Shown here in pieces: positions 47,719 to 56,688 of a stretch of DNA of 64,000 nucleotides. The DNA is from an uncultured Rhodocyclaceae bacterium (GTDB lineage: Bacteria > Pseudomonadota > Gammaproteobacteria > Burkholderiales > Rhodocyclaceae): contig CAJQTY010000004.1 in NCBI GenBank assembly GCA_907163075.1, positions 1-64,000 of the forward strand, read 5' to 3'. The translations under genes and the position numbers were made by a program. The notes below the pieces were generated by a model. It searched no databases. It was not told the origin of the DNA and was given only the letters and a program-made list of their open reading frames with translations. The stretch's first letter is position 1, and every line of letters starts with the position of its first letter.

Positions 47719-48222
47719 TCAGAGCACCGAGGCCGTCGGTATCATGGCACCCTGCTCGAAAAAGCGCTCTTGGCAATTGTTGCCCGGCCCGGCCCGGTCA
47801 ATGACCAGGAAGTCGCTAACCTCGTCAACGGCCAGTAAAGGATGGTGCCAGACGCCTCGCGCGTAATTGACACCCTGCGCGCCGCTGGCGAGAAAGACGC
47901 GAAGGTCATCGACGCCGAGGTTTTCTCCCTTCTTGGCAACGGCCACCAGGTACGGACGGCCGCTCATCGGGACAAAGCACTGGCTGCCGAGCGGATGCCT
48001 TTCCATCATGCCGATTTCGAATGGGAACTGACGCGCCTGCCCGCGAAAAATACTGACAATCGGATGCCCCTGTTCATCAACCTCGATCCGCATGAGGTCG
48101 TGATATCGCTCTGTATTTCCGCCGTTGATCGTGTAATGCGTGGCCCAGTCCGCGGCTTCGATGACATCGCCGAAGTCGGCGAAGGCTTCCTTGCTGAGCA
48201 ATTCGATTTTGAGCTGTTTCAT
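47719..48222 (-). CDS. allA: Ureidoglycolate lyase
   Basis: Splits (S)-ureidoglycolate to glyoxylate and urea. The 167-residue length and the blocks HYTINGGNTERYHDL, FRGQARQFPFEIGMMERHPLGSQ, VPMSGRPYLVAVA, and GVNYARGVWHHPLLAV are those of AllA, with the catalytic/metal region in the last two. The start at 48222 has GGGAAAG upstream; an open frame extends 75 codons further without similarity. Together with AllE this gives the path ureidoglycine, ureidoglycolate, glyoxylate. The urea may feed urease elsewhere; glyoxylate can be used by the malate synthase encoded at 52973-54571. Confidence 0.94.
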   Translation of the reverse strand: MKQLKIELLSKEAFADFGDVIEAADWATHYTINGGNTERYHDLMRIEVDEQGHPIVSIFRGQARQFPFEIGMMERHPLGSQCFVPMSGRPYLVAVAKKGENLGVDDLRVFLASGAQGVNYARGVWHHPLLAVDEVSDFLVIDRAGPGNNCQERFFEQGAMIPTASVL

Positions 48223-48465
48223 TGTGCAATCTTTCCCCGCAGGCGCGGAAGCCAAATCCCGCCCTGCGGAACAATAATCAAGTGGACACGGCCGCCACTC
48301 CGGTGCCGGAGCACCGTTCCCGGAGCGTACGCGGCGCATGACCCAGGCGGCACAGGAAAGCATACCGCATAAGAAGTGCCGGCGACTTCGCCGGACGCTA
48401 TACGGGATATCAGAGATTTGGCCGTAACCTCCGCGAAGCCGTTTCACGGGGCGGCTGGTTCAAGG

Positions 48466-48485
48466 CATTCCATTACACACAACTC
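48466..48485 (+). repeat. IS4-element terminal inverted repeat (transposase 3' side)
   Basis: CATTCCATTACACACAACTC, exact inverse of 52477-52496. Confidence 0.9.
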
Positions 48486-48867
48486 ATATAGCATTGATTG
48501 ACCGCATATGTTCGACCCCTTCGACAAAATCCCTGATGCGCGCAAAGCCAAGCCAAAGCGTCTTGACGCCGGGTTCGCCGTCACTCTTTCGAGCGAGGAA
48601 GCCACCGAGCATGGCGATTCGCCGGATGACCTCGCGCAGCGTGGGCGTTGTTTTCGGGATGGGTTTCTTGCCCAGGATGTAGGCTCCTTTCCATTCCTCG
48701 TCAGTGAAGAGGGCCGTCGCGGCGAGGTCCGGATGGGTTCGTCCCAGGCGAACCCATCGCGCCAGTCGCCACGACACGACCATGTACACGGCCAAGGCCA
48801 GTTCAAGCTTGCCGACACTGCCGAGTTGCAAGGCTTCGATGCGGCAACCGTTCTTGAACACGTTGAA
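48484..48867 (-). pseudogene. IS4-family transposase, separated C-terminal part
   Basis: Begins NVFKNGCRIEALQLGS and continues through VSWRLARWVRLGRTHPDL and ARKSDGEPGVKTLW to the stop, the usual IS4-family C-terminus. The Lys of the family's Y-2-R-3-E-6-K signature is here (FKNG), while Tyr, Arg and Glu are in the other fragment at 51377-52369. The transposase can only be whole if the insert between them is removed. Confidence 0.85.
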
Positions 48868-49176
48868 CAACTGGGCGACATACTGCCCGGCAACATCTCT
48901 CCAGTGAGGTAGTCGTCTGGTATCGCTTTCATCCGTTCGCGGGTGAGCGCCTTGCGGTGGTCAGGCGACATCAGGTCCATGACGAGCCGTGTTATGTCGT
49001 GCGACGGCTTGATGGAACGACGGTATCAATTCCCGCCTGGATGACTGAACTCGCCGCCGGCGAGGTGCAGTTAACCCGTGAGCCGTGCCTGCCTCTTTTT
49101 GTATTGGTTGCGCTCCGCCGCGTGGTATCGACATTCTTATCCTTGTCGGCCTGTTCAGGCCTTACAGGAGAGCGCG

Positions 49177-49338
49177 ATGCCACTACGCGAGACAACTCAG
49201 AGAGTCCTATTCGAAGATACCGAATCTCCGCCTCTGCCGCAACTGCCGCAGAGTATTCAGGCACTGCTGTTTCAGCAAACGGTGCAGTGGTTGCAAACCA
49301 TGGCCGTGAAGTTCAACAAGGAGGCGCACGATGAGTAA
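49177..49338 (+). CDS. Small protein upstream of serine recombinase, unknown function
   Basis: A 53-residue protein with a good AGGAG before its ATG and an 8-base overlap with the recombinase start, so the two are translationally coupled. It is rich in Gln, Leu and Pro (PLPQLPQSIQALLFQQTVQWL), with a likely amphipathic helix. Small coupled genes precede similar recombinases elsewhere, from memory, but I know no function; a recombination directionality or accessory role is conceivable. Confidence 0.6.
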   Translation: MPLRETTQRVLFEDTESPPLPQLPQSIQALLFQQTVQWLQTMAVKFNKEAHDE

Positions 49339-50932
49339 GATTACCGCTGAGCATCTGTCGCGCAGGGCTTGTGTCTATGTACGTCAATCAACAGCCGACC
49401 AAGTGCAGAATAACCTGGAGAGCCAGCGCCGACAGTACGCATTGGTCGACAGGGCACGGGAATTGGGATGGGCGCAGGTCGATGTCATCGACGATGATCT
49501 CGGACGCTCGGGTTCAGGCACGGTGCGACCGGGCTTTGAGCGACTGCTGGGGTTGCTGTGTGATGGCCATGTCGGCGCGGTCCTGAGCATCGAAGCATCG
49601 CGCCTGGCACGCAACGGTCGCGATTGGCATACGCTGCTCGAGTTTTGCAGCGTCGTGGGAGCGTTGCTTATCGACGCCGATGGGATTTATGATCCTGCGC
49701 AGATGAACGACCGGCTGCTACTGGGTATGAAGGGAACGATCAGCGAGATGGAACTGGCCAGCTTCAGACAGCGAGCGCAAGCGGCCATCAAGCAAAAGGC
49801 CAAGCGTGGCGAACTATTCATGCGCGTTCCGATCGGCTACGTACGATCCTGCGACGACCGTATTGAGAAGGATCCCGACGAGCGCGTGCGCTCGACCATC
49901 GAACTGGTGTTTCGCAAATTCGCCGAGTTCGGAAGTGCACGACGCCTTTATTTCTGGCTCTGTGAGCAGTGCATCGATATGCCGGCAGTGGGTAGCGAAT
50001 GCATTATTTGGAAGCCGCCGCGTTACCACAGCTTGTTGAGCCTGCTACAGAACCCGATGTATGCCGGCGTCTACGCGTACGGTCGCACCAAATCCAATGT
50101 TCGGATCGAGCAGGGGCGCAAGCGCGTCGTGCGTACCCATCATCGGAAACCCGAGGACTGGGCGGTCATGATCGTCGATCACCACGGGGGCTACATCGAC
50201 TGGGACGTGTATCGCAAGAACCAGGAAATGATGGCGCACAATACTAACGGCCGGGGCAGCGCGGTGCGTGGATCAGTCAGGGGCGGCAGCGCATTGCTCT
50301 CAGGGCTGTTGCGCTGCGGCCATTGCGGGGCCAAGCTCACCGTGCAGTACCCAGGGCCCACAAGCATTCGTTATCAATGCCCGACGCGCATTCTTTCCCG
50401 CGAGCAGTCGTGCTGCGTCATGTTCGGTGGCCTTGGCGCTGATCGGATGGTAGTCGAGCAGGTGCTCCGCTGTCTTGAGCCTTTGGGGCTTGAAGCCGCG
50501 CTGACCGCCATCGAGAATCTGCAAGGCGTCGAGGACGAACGGCTTGTCCAGAAGCGGCTAGCGCTGCAACGGGCTGGCTACGAGGTGAGCCGCGCACAGC
50601 GCCAATATGACGCCGTCGATCCTTCAAACCGTCTCGTAGCCGGTACGCTCGAAGGGCGCTGGAACGACGCAATGGCAGTACAGTCTGGCCTTGAAGAGGA
50701 AGTCGAAGGGCTGATGCAACAACACCCCTTTGCGCCGAGCGAAGAAACGAAGCAGAATCTGCTTCTGCTGGCCAATGATCTGCCACGGCTGTGGTATCAC
50801 CCGGCGAGTTCGCATGACATCAAGAAGCATATCCTGCGTACCGTATTGAAGGAAATCATCGTCAATTCCGTGGGCGACTCAGTGCGCTTCATCGTGCACT
50901 GCACTGGCAAGGCGGCGATCACACCGAGTTAA
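49331..50932 (+). CDS. Large serine recombinase (resolvase/invertase family), C-terminally frameshifted
   Basis: A 533-residue reading frame. The N-terminal resolvase domain (about 10-150) has the catalytic Ser20 in YVRQSTADQ, then ESQRRQY and IEASRLARNGRDW. Next come the recombinase domain (about 165-300) and a zinc ribbon with CGHCGAKL and a second cysteine pair (about 330-385), then a coiled-coil stretch. It stops at 50932, but the expected C-terminal segment follows in another frame (50918-51375), so a one-base shift near 50916 shortens the protein. The catalytic core is whole. It should catalyse integration/excision of its element. Confidence 0.85.
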   Translation: MSKITAEHLSRRACVYVRQSTADQVQNNLESQRRQYALVDRARELGWAQVDVIDDDLGRSGSGTVRPGFERLLGLLCDGHVGAVLSIEASRLARNGRDWHTLLEFCSVVGALLIDADGIYDPAQMNDRLLLGMKGTISEMELASFRQRAQAAIKQKAKRGELFMRVPIGYVRSCDDRIEKDPDERVRSTIELVFRKFAEFGSARRLYFWLCEQCIDMPAVGSECIIWKPPRYHSLLSLLQNPMYAGVYAYGRTKSNVRIEQGRKRVVRTHHRKPEDWAVMIVDHHGGYIDWDVYRKNQEMMAHNTNGRGSAVRGSVRGGSALLSGLLRCGHCGAKLTVQYPGPTSIRYQCPTRILSREQSCCVMFGGLGADRMVVEQVLRCLEPLGLEAALTAIENLQGVEDERLVQKRLALQRAGYEVSRAQRQYDAVDPSNRLVAGTLEGRWNDAMAVQSGLEEEVEGLMQQHPFAPSEETKQNLLLLANDLPRLWYHPASSHDIKKHILRTVLKEIIVNSVGDSVRFIVHCTGKAAITPS

Positions 50933-51375
50933 GCCTTAAGAAGACATCAATCGGTCAACATCGCCACGTCACGAGTCCCGAAACCATCGAACTTATCACC
51001 TCGTTGGCCCGCCAACAGCCCGACGAGCGCATCGCTGCGACAATCAACCGATTAGGCCACCGCACGGCGCACGGAAAGACCTGGACTGCCGCCAGGGTGT
51101 GTTCAATCCGCCAGGGTCACCGCGTTGCCGCCTATCGCGAGGGCGAGCGCCAAGCACGCGGCGAACTGACCGTCGATGAAGCCGCCGCCGTGCTGAAGGT
51201 TACGCCAACGACCGTGCTGCGCCTGATCCGGCGGAAGGACTTGGCGGCTAAGCAAGCCTGCCGCAACGCACCGTGGGCCATTCGCCTGGACGACCTCGCC
51301 GACTACCTGGTCACCAGGACTCGGCAAAGCCCGTCAACCCACAATTCAGATCAGATGGCTCTGGATATTCAATGA
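50918..51375 (+). pseudogene. Detached C-terminal segment of the serine recombinase
   Basis: In the frame +1 to the recombinase, GDHTELSLKKTSIGQHRHV continues into ITSLARQQPDERIAATINRL and GHRTAHGKTWTAARVCSI, then a helix-turn-helix of the excisionase type (LTVDEAAAVLKVTPTTVLRLIRRK). Full-length relatives carry this tail after the coiled coil. It could be expressed alone from an internal start such as the TTG at 51004, but more likely it became separated by a single-base indel near 50916. Confidence 0.7.
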
Positions 51376-51376
51376 C

Positions 51377-52369
51377 CTACGAAGGAGTGCAGAATGAAAG
51401 GTAGTCGAAGAACATCTCGATTTCCCAGCGGCAGCGATACCATTCGATCAGTTCAACGAGATCGTCAAGGGTCTGCGCGTTCCGGTTCGTCAGCAAGCGC
51501 CACTCGACCGCCTTGATACCGTCAGGCGGCGCCGTTTCCCTTGCCATCAGGCAGGTCACGTGCAATCGGCCGCCTTGGCCGTCCGGCAGGCTGATTCGGC
51601 GTGCCCAGAGTTGTTGGCGCACCTCGCGCGCCGCCTGCCCATGGCGCGACGGCAGCCTGAATTCAATCTCGCCGAAGGACTCTCCACAGGTTACTTCCGT
51701 CCACAGCTTGCCGCCATCGGGAAGGCTTCGATTGTGTTGCGAGCGAATCAGCCAATCGGCCGGGTTGTCCAGAGCGTGAGCACATTGCATCAGTTCAAGG
51801 ATGTCGGCTTCACGGTCGGCGACATAAACAAGACGGGTTTCCGGCATCGTCAGCGCCGTCTCGGCAATCCGTTCGTACCCTTCGATCCAGCACAGGCTTT
51901 CGCGCACACCGGCACGCTTCCCGTCCGCGCCCTTGGCGGCGCGTGCCCACATCCAGGCATCGGTAATGCCCAGTGGCTCTCGCTGCGGCGTCACGGCATA
52001 GGTCGGATGGACGTACATGCCCCGTTGAGCTTCGTAGGACAGCGGACCCAGGCCGGCGATGTCCTGTCCGTTGAAATCCAGTTCGGTTGTATCTTGCAGG
52101 CAAGGAACGACCGGATGCTGGCGCATTCTGGCTTCGCTTCGGGCGATGTGCGGATCAAGGATGTCCTGCCAGCCCAAGGCACGTTTCGTGGTGCTGGCCT
52201 GATCGAAGAAGCGATAAACGGCTTGCGTCTCCGCCCAGTCCGGACAGGCCCCCGGGATGCTCGCCGTCGGCTTGTCGGCAAAGGTTGCCGCCAGTTTGAT
52301 CAATCGACGGTTCAAACGACCATCCCCCAGTGCCGCACCGGCAAATTCTTCCGCCGCCCAAGCCGTCAT
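51377..52369 (-). pseudogene. IS4-family transposase, N-terminal and catalytic part
   Basis: About 330 residues of an IS4-family DDE transposase: the N-terminal zf/Tnp_DNA-bind domain (WAAEEFAGAALGDGRLNRRL and CPDWAETQAVYRFF), the first Asp in LQDTTELDFN, the second in YVADREADI, and Tyr, Arg and Glu of the Y-2-R-3-E-6-K signature in YRCRWEIE. Native sequence ends at MFF (51407); the last eight residues and stop come from the inserted element. GAGGAG precedes the ATG at 52369. Confidence 0.88.
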
Positions 52370-52476
52370 CGCCATCTCCTCGTAGAAATGACAATTCGAA
52401 AGCAAGGGGTATACCCGTTTGCTCGGAAAAACGAAAAAATTAGTGCGGGCTATCACAGTGCCGGTTTATGCAATTC

Positions 52477-52496
52477 GAGTTGTGTGTAATGGAATG
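52477..52496 (-). repeat. IS4-element terminal inverted repeat (transposase 5' side)
   Basis: Exact inverse of 48466-48485. Confidence 0.9.
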
Positions 52497-52972
52497 GGTC
52501 AAAGGAGGAACTGCTGAAAATCGCTGAAATTTCCTGCGCTGGAGGCATTGATTTCCTTCAATATAATGATTTGCCAGAACACGCCCCGTCAGCAATAAGT
52601 TAAGGTAGAATTGTCTTATAGTTGACTAGTAAACTGGTTTACTAGTCATGCTCATCGTCACTCGTCTTGATGCAATACGTTCGGAAGCCCGGTCCGGCAT
52701 CGCACGCCGCTGAACCGGGTGTCGAACGAGCCGCGACGAAGCAGCTGTAAAAGCCATGCCATATGAAAAGCGTATTAAAATAAAACAAGGGTGCGAATGA
52801 GCCAACAATATTCGATGCACTGACTAAATCGACCCGCACTTCGTTCGCAACCAATTGAATAAAAGTAGAAACAGTTTTTTGATCCGAATGAATCCGTAAT
52901 CCCTCACGCATCGCATAGAATCATTGCGAAATCACTGCGCAACCCTATCAACTCGTAGAAAGGTGCCATCGA
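52497..52972. other. Intergenic region upstream of malate synthase
   Basis: About 475 bases, more AT-rich than its surroundings. An 89-codon minus-strand frame (52642-52911) lacks similarity I can recognise. The region holds a perfect 24-base palindrome, listed separately, and should contain the aceB promoter. Confidence 0.5.
52624..52647. promoter_or_regulatory. Perfect 24-base palindrome, probable operator
   Basis: GACTAGTAAAC and its complement GTTTACTAGTC joined by TG give an uninterrupted palindrome about 325 bases before aceB, with TAGAAT-like and TATAG boxes just to its left. It lacks a T run and its stem is AT-rich, so an operator for a dimeric regulator fits better than a terminator. 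The regulator is unknown. Confidence 0.5.
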
Positions 52973-54571
52973 ATGAACCTCAATCTGCCCGCCGGAATGC
53001 AAATTACTGGACCGATCCATCCCGGTTATGAACTCGTGCTCTCAGCTGACGCGTTGGCGTTTATCGCCAAATTGCACCACGCCTTCAATGGCCGCCGACT
53101 GGAGTTGCTGCAAGCTCGAGTTGCCCGGCAGGCACGTATCGACGCCGGCGAAATGCCCGACTTTTTACCGGAAACCAAGGCCATCAGAGAAGGTGACTGG
53201 AAGATCGCGCCGCTGCCCAAACCCCTGGAGCGTCGCCGCACCGAGATCACCGGGCCGGTAGAGGCCAGGATGATCGTCAACGGCTTCAACTCCGGTGCCG
53301 ATTCCTTCATGTGCGACTTTGAGGATGCTACCAGCCCGACATGGAAAAACATGGTCCAGGGACAAGTCAACATCTACAAAGCCATCCGCCGCGAACTCGC
53401 TTTCACCAGTGGAGTCGGCAAAGGGTATCGGCTCAACGAGAAGATCGCCACCCTGCAGATTCGTCCGCGCGGCTGGCACCTCGACGAAAAACACGTATTG
53501 ATCGACGGTCAGCGAATCTCGGGCAGCATCTTCGACTTCGGCCTGGCGTTTTTCAACAACGCCAAGGAACAGATCGCGCGCGGCGTTGGCCCCTACTACT
53601 ACCTGCCGAAGATGGAGTCACATCTTGAAGCCCGCCTGTGGAACGATATCTTTCTCATGGCGCAGGACCATATCGGCCTGCCGCACGGCACGATCAAGGC
53701 CACCGTGCTGATCGAAACGATCCTTGCCACCTTCGAGATGGAAGAAATCCTTTACGAGCTGCGCGAGCATTCGGCCGGGCTCAACAAGGGCCGCTGGGAC
53801 TACATCTTCAGCTGCATCAAGAAGTTCAGGCATAACACGGAGTTCTGCCTGGCCAACCGCAGCTTCATCAACAAGACCGTGCCGTTCATGCGCTCCTGCG
53901 CGCTGCATCTGATCAAGGTCTGCCACAAGCACGGCGCGCCGGCGATTGGCGGCATGAGCGCGCTGATCCCGATCAAGAAGGATCCTGTGGCGAACGAAAA
54001 GGCGCTGGCCGGCATTCGCCACGACAAAACCCACGACGCCATCGACGGCTTTGACGGCGGCTGGGTCGCTCACCCTGATCTTGTCGCGATCGCCGCGGAA
54101 GAATTCCAGAAGGTGCTTGGCGACCGCCCGAATCAATGGGACAAACAGCGTGACGAAGTGTTCACCGCCAAGGACTTCCTCGACTTCCAGCCCAGGGAGC
54201 CGATCACCGAAGCCGGTTTGCGCAATAACATCAACGTCGGCATTCACTACCTCGGCAGCTGGCTGGCCGGCAACGGATGCGTGCCGATCCACAATCTGAT
54301 GGAAGATGCGGCGACCGCCGAAATCAGCCGCTCGCAGGTCTGGCAATGGGTGGTTTCACCGAGGGGCATCCTCGACGACGGCCGCAAGGTCACCGCCGAA
54401 ATGGTTCGCGCCATGATTCCGGATGAGCTGGAAAAGGTGAAGGCCACTGTCGCTGATCTGGGTGAAGACACGGTCACCTATGATCAGGCCGCGGTGATTT
54501 TCGACAAGATGTCACTCTCCGAGGACTATCCGGACTTCCTGACACTGCCGCTGTACGAAGCGATGGAGTAG
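52973..54571 (+). CDS. aceB: Malate synthase A
   Basis: Condenses glyoxylate with acetyl-CoA to malate. The 532-residue length is that of malate synthase A, not the 720-residue G form. Visible blocks are CDFEDATSPTW, the LQIRPRGWHL segment, YLPKMESHLEARLWND, REHSAGLNKGRWDYIFS and VWQWVVSPRG. AAAGGTG precedes the ATG. No isocitrate lyase gene is beside it; instead it lies 4.8 kb beyond allA, across an insertion sequence, so glyoxylate from purines is one plausible source. A hairpin terminator follows. Confidence 0.96.
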   Translation: MNLNLPAGMQITGPIHPGYELVLSADALAFIAKLHHAFNGRRLELLQARVARQARIDAGEMPDFLPETKAIREGDWKIAPLPKPLERRRTEITGPVEARMIVNGFNSGADSFMCDFEDATSPTWKNMVQGQVNIYKAIRRELAFTSGVGKGYRLNEKIATLQIRPRGWHLDEKHVLIDGQRISGSIFDFGLAFFNNAKEQIARGVGPYYYLPKMESHLEARLWNDIFLMAQDHIGLPHGTIKATVLIETILATFEMEEILYELREHSAGLNKGRWDYIFSCIKKFRHNTEFCLANRSFINKTVPFMRSCALHLIKVCHKHGAPAIGGMSALIPIKKDPVANEKALAGIRHDKTHDAIDGFDGGWVAHPDLVAIAAEEFQKVLGDRPNQWDKQRDEVFTAKDFLDFQPREPITEAGLRNNINVGIHYLGSWLAGNGCVPIHNLMEDAATAEISRSQVWQWVVSPRGILDDGRKVTAEMVRAMIPDELEKVKATVADLGEDTVTYDQAAVIFDKMSLSEDYPDFLTLPLYEAME

Positions 54572-54585
54572 CAGGCAATAAAGCG

Positions 54586-54614
54586 GGCGTGGTGGTGTTC
54601 GTCAGCACCACGCC
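54586..54614. terminator. Hairpin terminator between aceB and kup
   Basis: GGCGTGGTG (54586-54594) pairs with CACCACGCC (54606-54614) around an 11-base loop. It separates convergent genes and can serve both; the T tract is poor. Confidence 0.75.
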
Positions 54615-54620
54615 TCGCCT

Positions 54621-56504
54621 TTATAGAACCACCTGTGTCCCGAGTTCAACCACTCGATTGGTGGGAATCTTGTAGAAAGTCGTTGCACTGCTGGCGTTGC
54701 GGAACAGAAAGATGAACAGCTTTTCCCGCCAGAACGCCATCTCGGACCCGACCTTGGGAACCAGAGTCGCGCGGCCCAGGAAAAAGGATGTCTCCATCAT
54801 GTCGATCGCCAATCCCTGAGCGGCACACAGGGACAGCGCCAGCGGAATGTCGGGCTCGTCCTTGAAACCGTATTGCACGGTCAGCCGGTAAAAGCCACCC
54901 TGTAGCTTGCTTATCTCGACGCGATCGATTTCCGGCACGTAGGGCACATCAAACACCTGCACGGAGACAACCAGCACGTTTTCGTGCAGCACCTTGTTGT
55001 GCATCAGATTGTGCAGCATGGCGTTGGGCACGCGGTTGTTGTTCGACGTCATGAACACCGAATTGCCTGCCACGCGCGCGGGCATCGACACGAGAAGGGC
55101 GTCGATGAATGCCTCGAGTTCGATCGCTTCGCCGCTTGTGCGCTCGGTCAGCACCTGCCCGCCGCGCTTCCAAGTGCTCATCAGCAAGAAGACCAGCGAT
55201 CCGGCGGCCAGCGGAAACCAGCCGCCATCAGGAATCTTCAGGATGTTGGCAAACAGGAAGGTCAACTCGACCGATAGGAACACGGAAAAGAGTGCGACCG
55301 ATCGTCCCCACCCCCAACCCCAACTCTTCGCCGCGACAAAGGTCGCCAGAATCGAGGTGATGACCATGTCGCCGGTGACGGCGATGCCGTACGCGGCCGC
55401 CAGGTTGTTGGTCGATTTGAAACCGAGCACGAGAATGACCACAGCAATAAAAAGGCCCCAATTGACCCCCGGCAGATAAACCTGGCCCTGCGCCTTCTCG
55501 GACGTGTACTGGACCTCGAAACGCGGCACGAAACCAAGCTGCATGGCCTGCTGGGAGACCGAGAAGGCGCCCGAGATGACGGCTTGCGAGGCGATCACCG
55601 TGGCCATCGTCGCCAGTCCCACCAAGGGGAAAAGCAGCCACTCAGGCGCCATGTGGTAGAAGGGGTTTTCGACCGCCGACGGATCGGCAAGCAGCAACGC
55701 ACCCTGCCCGAAATAGTTGAGCATCAGCGAAGGCAGGACAAAACAGAACCAGGCCTGACGGATCGGCTTGCTGCCAAAGTGCCCCATGTCGGCATAGAGC
55801 GCCTCGGCGCCGGTGACCGAAAGCACGACCGCGCCCATGGCGACGATGGCAATACCTCTGTTCGCGATCAGGAAGCCGAGTCCATACGCCGGATTGAGCG
55901 CCTTGAGCACCGCCGGGCTGGCGGCGATATTCCACAGCCCGAGCGCAGCGAGCGTGCCAAACCAGAGCATCATCACCGGACCGAACAGGGCGCCGACCGA
56001 GGCCGTCCCTCGCCGCTGAAAATAGAACAGGATAAAGAGCACCGCCAGCGTTCCCGGAATGACGAACGGACGTAAAGCCGGCGTGGCGACATCCAGGCCT
56101 TCAAGCGCGGAGAGTACAGAAATGGCCGGAGTGACCATGCCATCGCCGTAGAACATTCCGGCACCCAGAAGCCCCGCCACCATGATTGCTCGCTCGAGCT
56201 TCGGGTTGCCCTTCGCATTGTGCAGTGCCAGCGCGATGAGGGCCATGATGCCGCCCTCGCCGCGATTGTCGGCACGCATGATAAACACCACGTACTTGAT
56301 CGAAACGACGATGATCAGCGACCAGAGAATCAGGGAGACAATACCAATGACGTTGTCGGAGGTCAGCGGGATCGCATGAATTCCGGCAAACACCTCCTTC
56401 ATGGTGTACAGCGGGCTGGTACCGATGTCGCCATAGACGACACCGAGTGCTGCCAAGGCAAGTGCCGCCTGTTGCGCCTTGCTTTGCGTTGTTGCCTGAT
56501 GCAT
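54621..56504 (-). CDS. kup: Low-affinity potassium uptake transporter Kup
   Basis: A 627-residue proton/potassium symporter of the KUP/HAK family. About twelve membrane spans fill the first 430 residues, starting with the signature GVVYGDIGTSPLYTMKEVF, with GGIMALIALAL after it, and a cytosolic C-terminal domain follows (from about 440). GAGAAG lies before the ATG. Many betaproteobacteria carry more than one kup; nothing here shows specific regulation. Confidence 0.96.
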   Translation of the reverse strand: MHQATTQSKAQQAALALAALGVVYGDIGTSPLYTMKEVFAGIHAIPLTSDNVIGIVSLILWSLIIVVSIKYVVFIMRADNRGEGGIMALIALALHNAKGNPKLERAIMVAGLLGAGMFYGDGMVTPAISVLSALEGLDVATPALRPFVIPGTLAVLFILFYFQRRGTASVGALFGPVMMLWFGTLAALGLWNIAASPAVLKALNPAYGLGFLIANRGIAIVAMGAVVLSVTGAEALYADMGHFGSKPIRQAWFCFVLPSLMLNYFGQGALLLADPSAVENPFYHMAPEWLLFPLVGLATMATVIASQAVISGAFSVSQQAMQLGFVPRFEVQYTSEKAQGQVYLPGVNWGLFIAVVILVLGFKSTNNLAAAYGIAVTGDMVITSILATFVAAKSWGWGWGRSVALFSVFLSVELTFLFANILKIPDGGWFPLAAGSLVFLLMSTWKRGGQVLTERTSGEAIELEAFIDALLVSMPARVAGNSVFMTSNNNRVPNAMLHNLMHNKVLHENVLVVSVQVFDVPYVPEIDRVEISKLQGGFYRLTVQYGFKDEPDIPLALSLCAAQGLAIDMMETSFFLGRATLVPKVGSEMAFWREKLFIFLFRNASSATTFYKIPTNRVVELGTQVVL

Positions 56505-56688
56505 CTATGGCTTCTCTTTCAATTGTTTAGAGGCATCGTCAGCATCGGGTCAAAGGCAGCCGGAGCAGCAGCCGCATCCTCATGTCGGGCATGAAATGGC
56601 AAATGGGGAGCGAGGCGCACAAGGCCTCTCACTCCCCACTACCCATTGTTTCCCGTTTACGACCCAACCGAGTCGATTACCTCGGCTC

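Larger units (their letters stand above)
48868..51406 (+). mobile_element. Serine-recombinase mobile element inserted in the IS4 transposase gene
   Basis: About 2.54 kb between the two transposase fragments. It carries a 53-aa gene and a large serine recombinase gene on the plus strand, opposite to the IS. The ends show no inverted repeat. At both junctions the transposase reads Phe (TTC), so at most 3 bases of target are shared or duplicated, which suits serine recombinase insertion. The first 300 bases (48868-49176) hold no gene I recognise. Boundaries are accurate to a few bases. Confidence 0.75.
48466..52496 (-). mobile_element. IS4-family insertion sequence interrupted by a second element
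   Basis: Perfect 20-base terminal inverted repeats CATTCCATTACACACAACTC face each other at 48466-48485 and 52477-52496. Between them, on the minus strand, lies one IS4-family transposase gene cut in two by a 2.5-kb serine-recombinase element. Removing the insert leaves an IS of about 1.5 kb, normal for this group. I see no clear target duplication; flanks GGTTCAAGG and GGTCAAAGG match at 7 of 9 bases. Confidence 0.85.

Noticed and set aside
50900-50935. Programmed ribosomal frameshift in the serine recombinase
   Set aside because: No slippery heptamer or following pseudoknot is evident; a simple indel explains the data.
48457-52505. A 9-base target site duplication of the IS4 element
   Set aside because: GGTTCAAGG and GGTCAAAGG match at 7 of 9 bases only, which can be chance.
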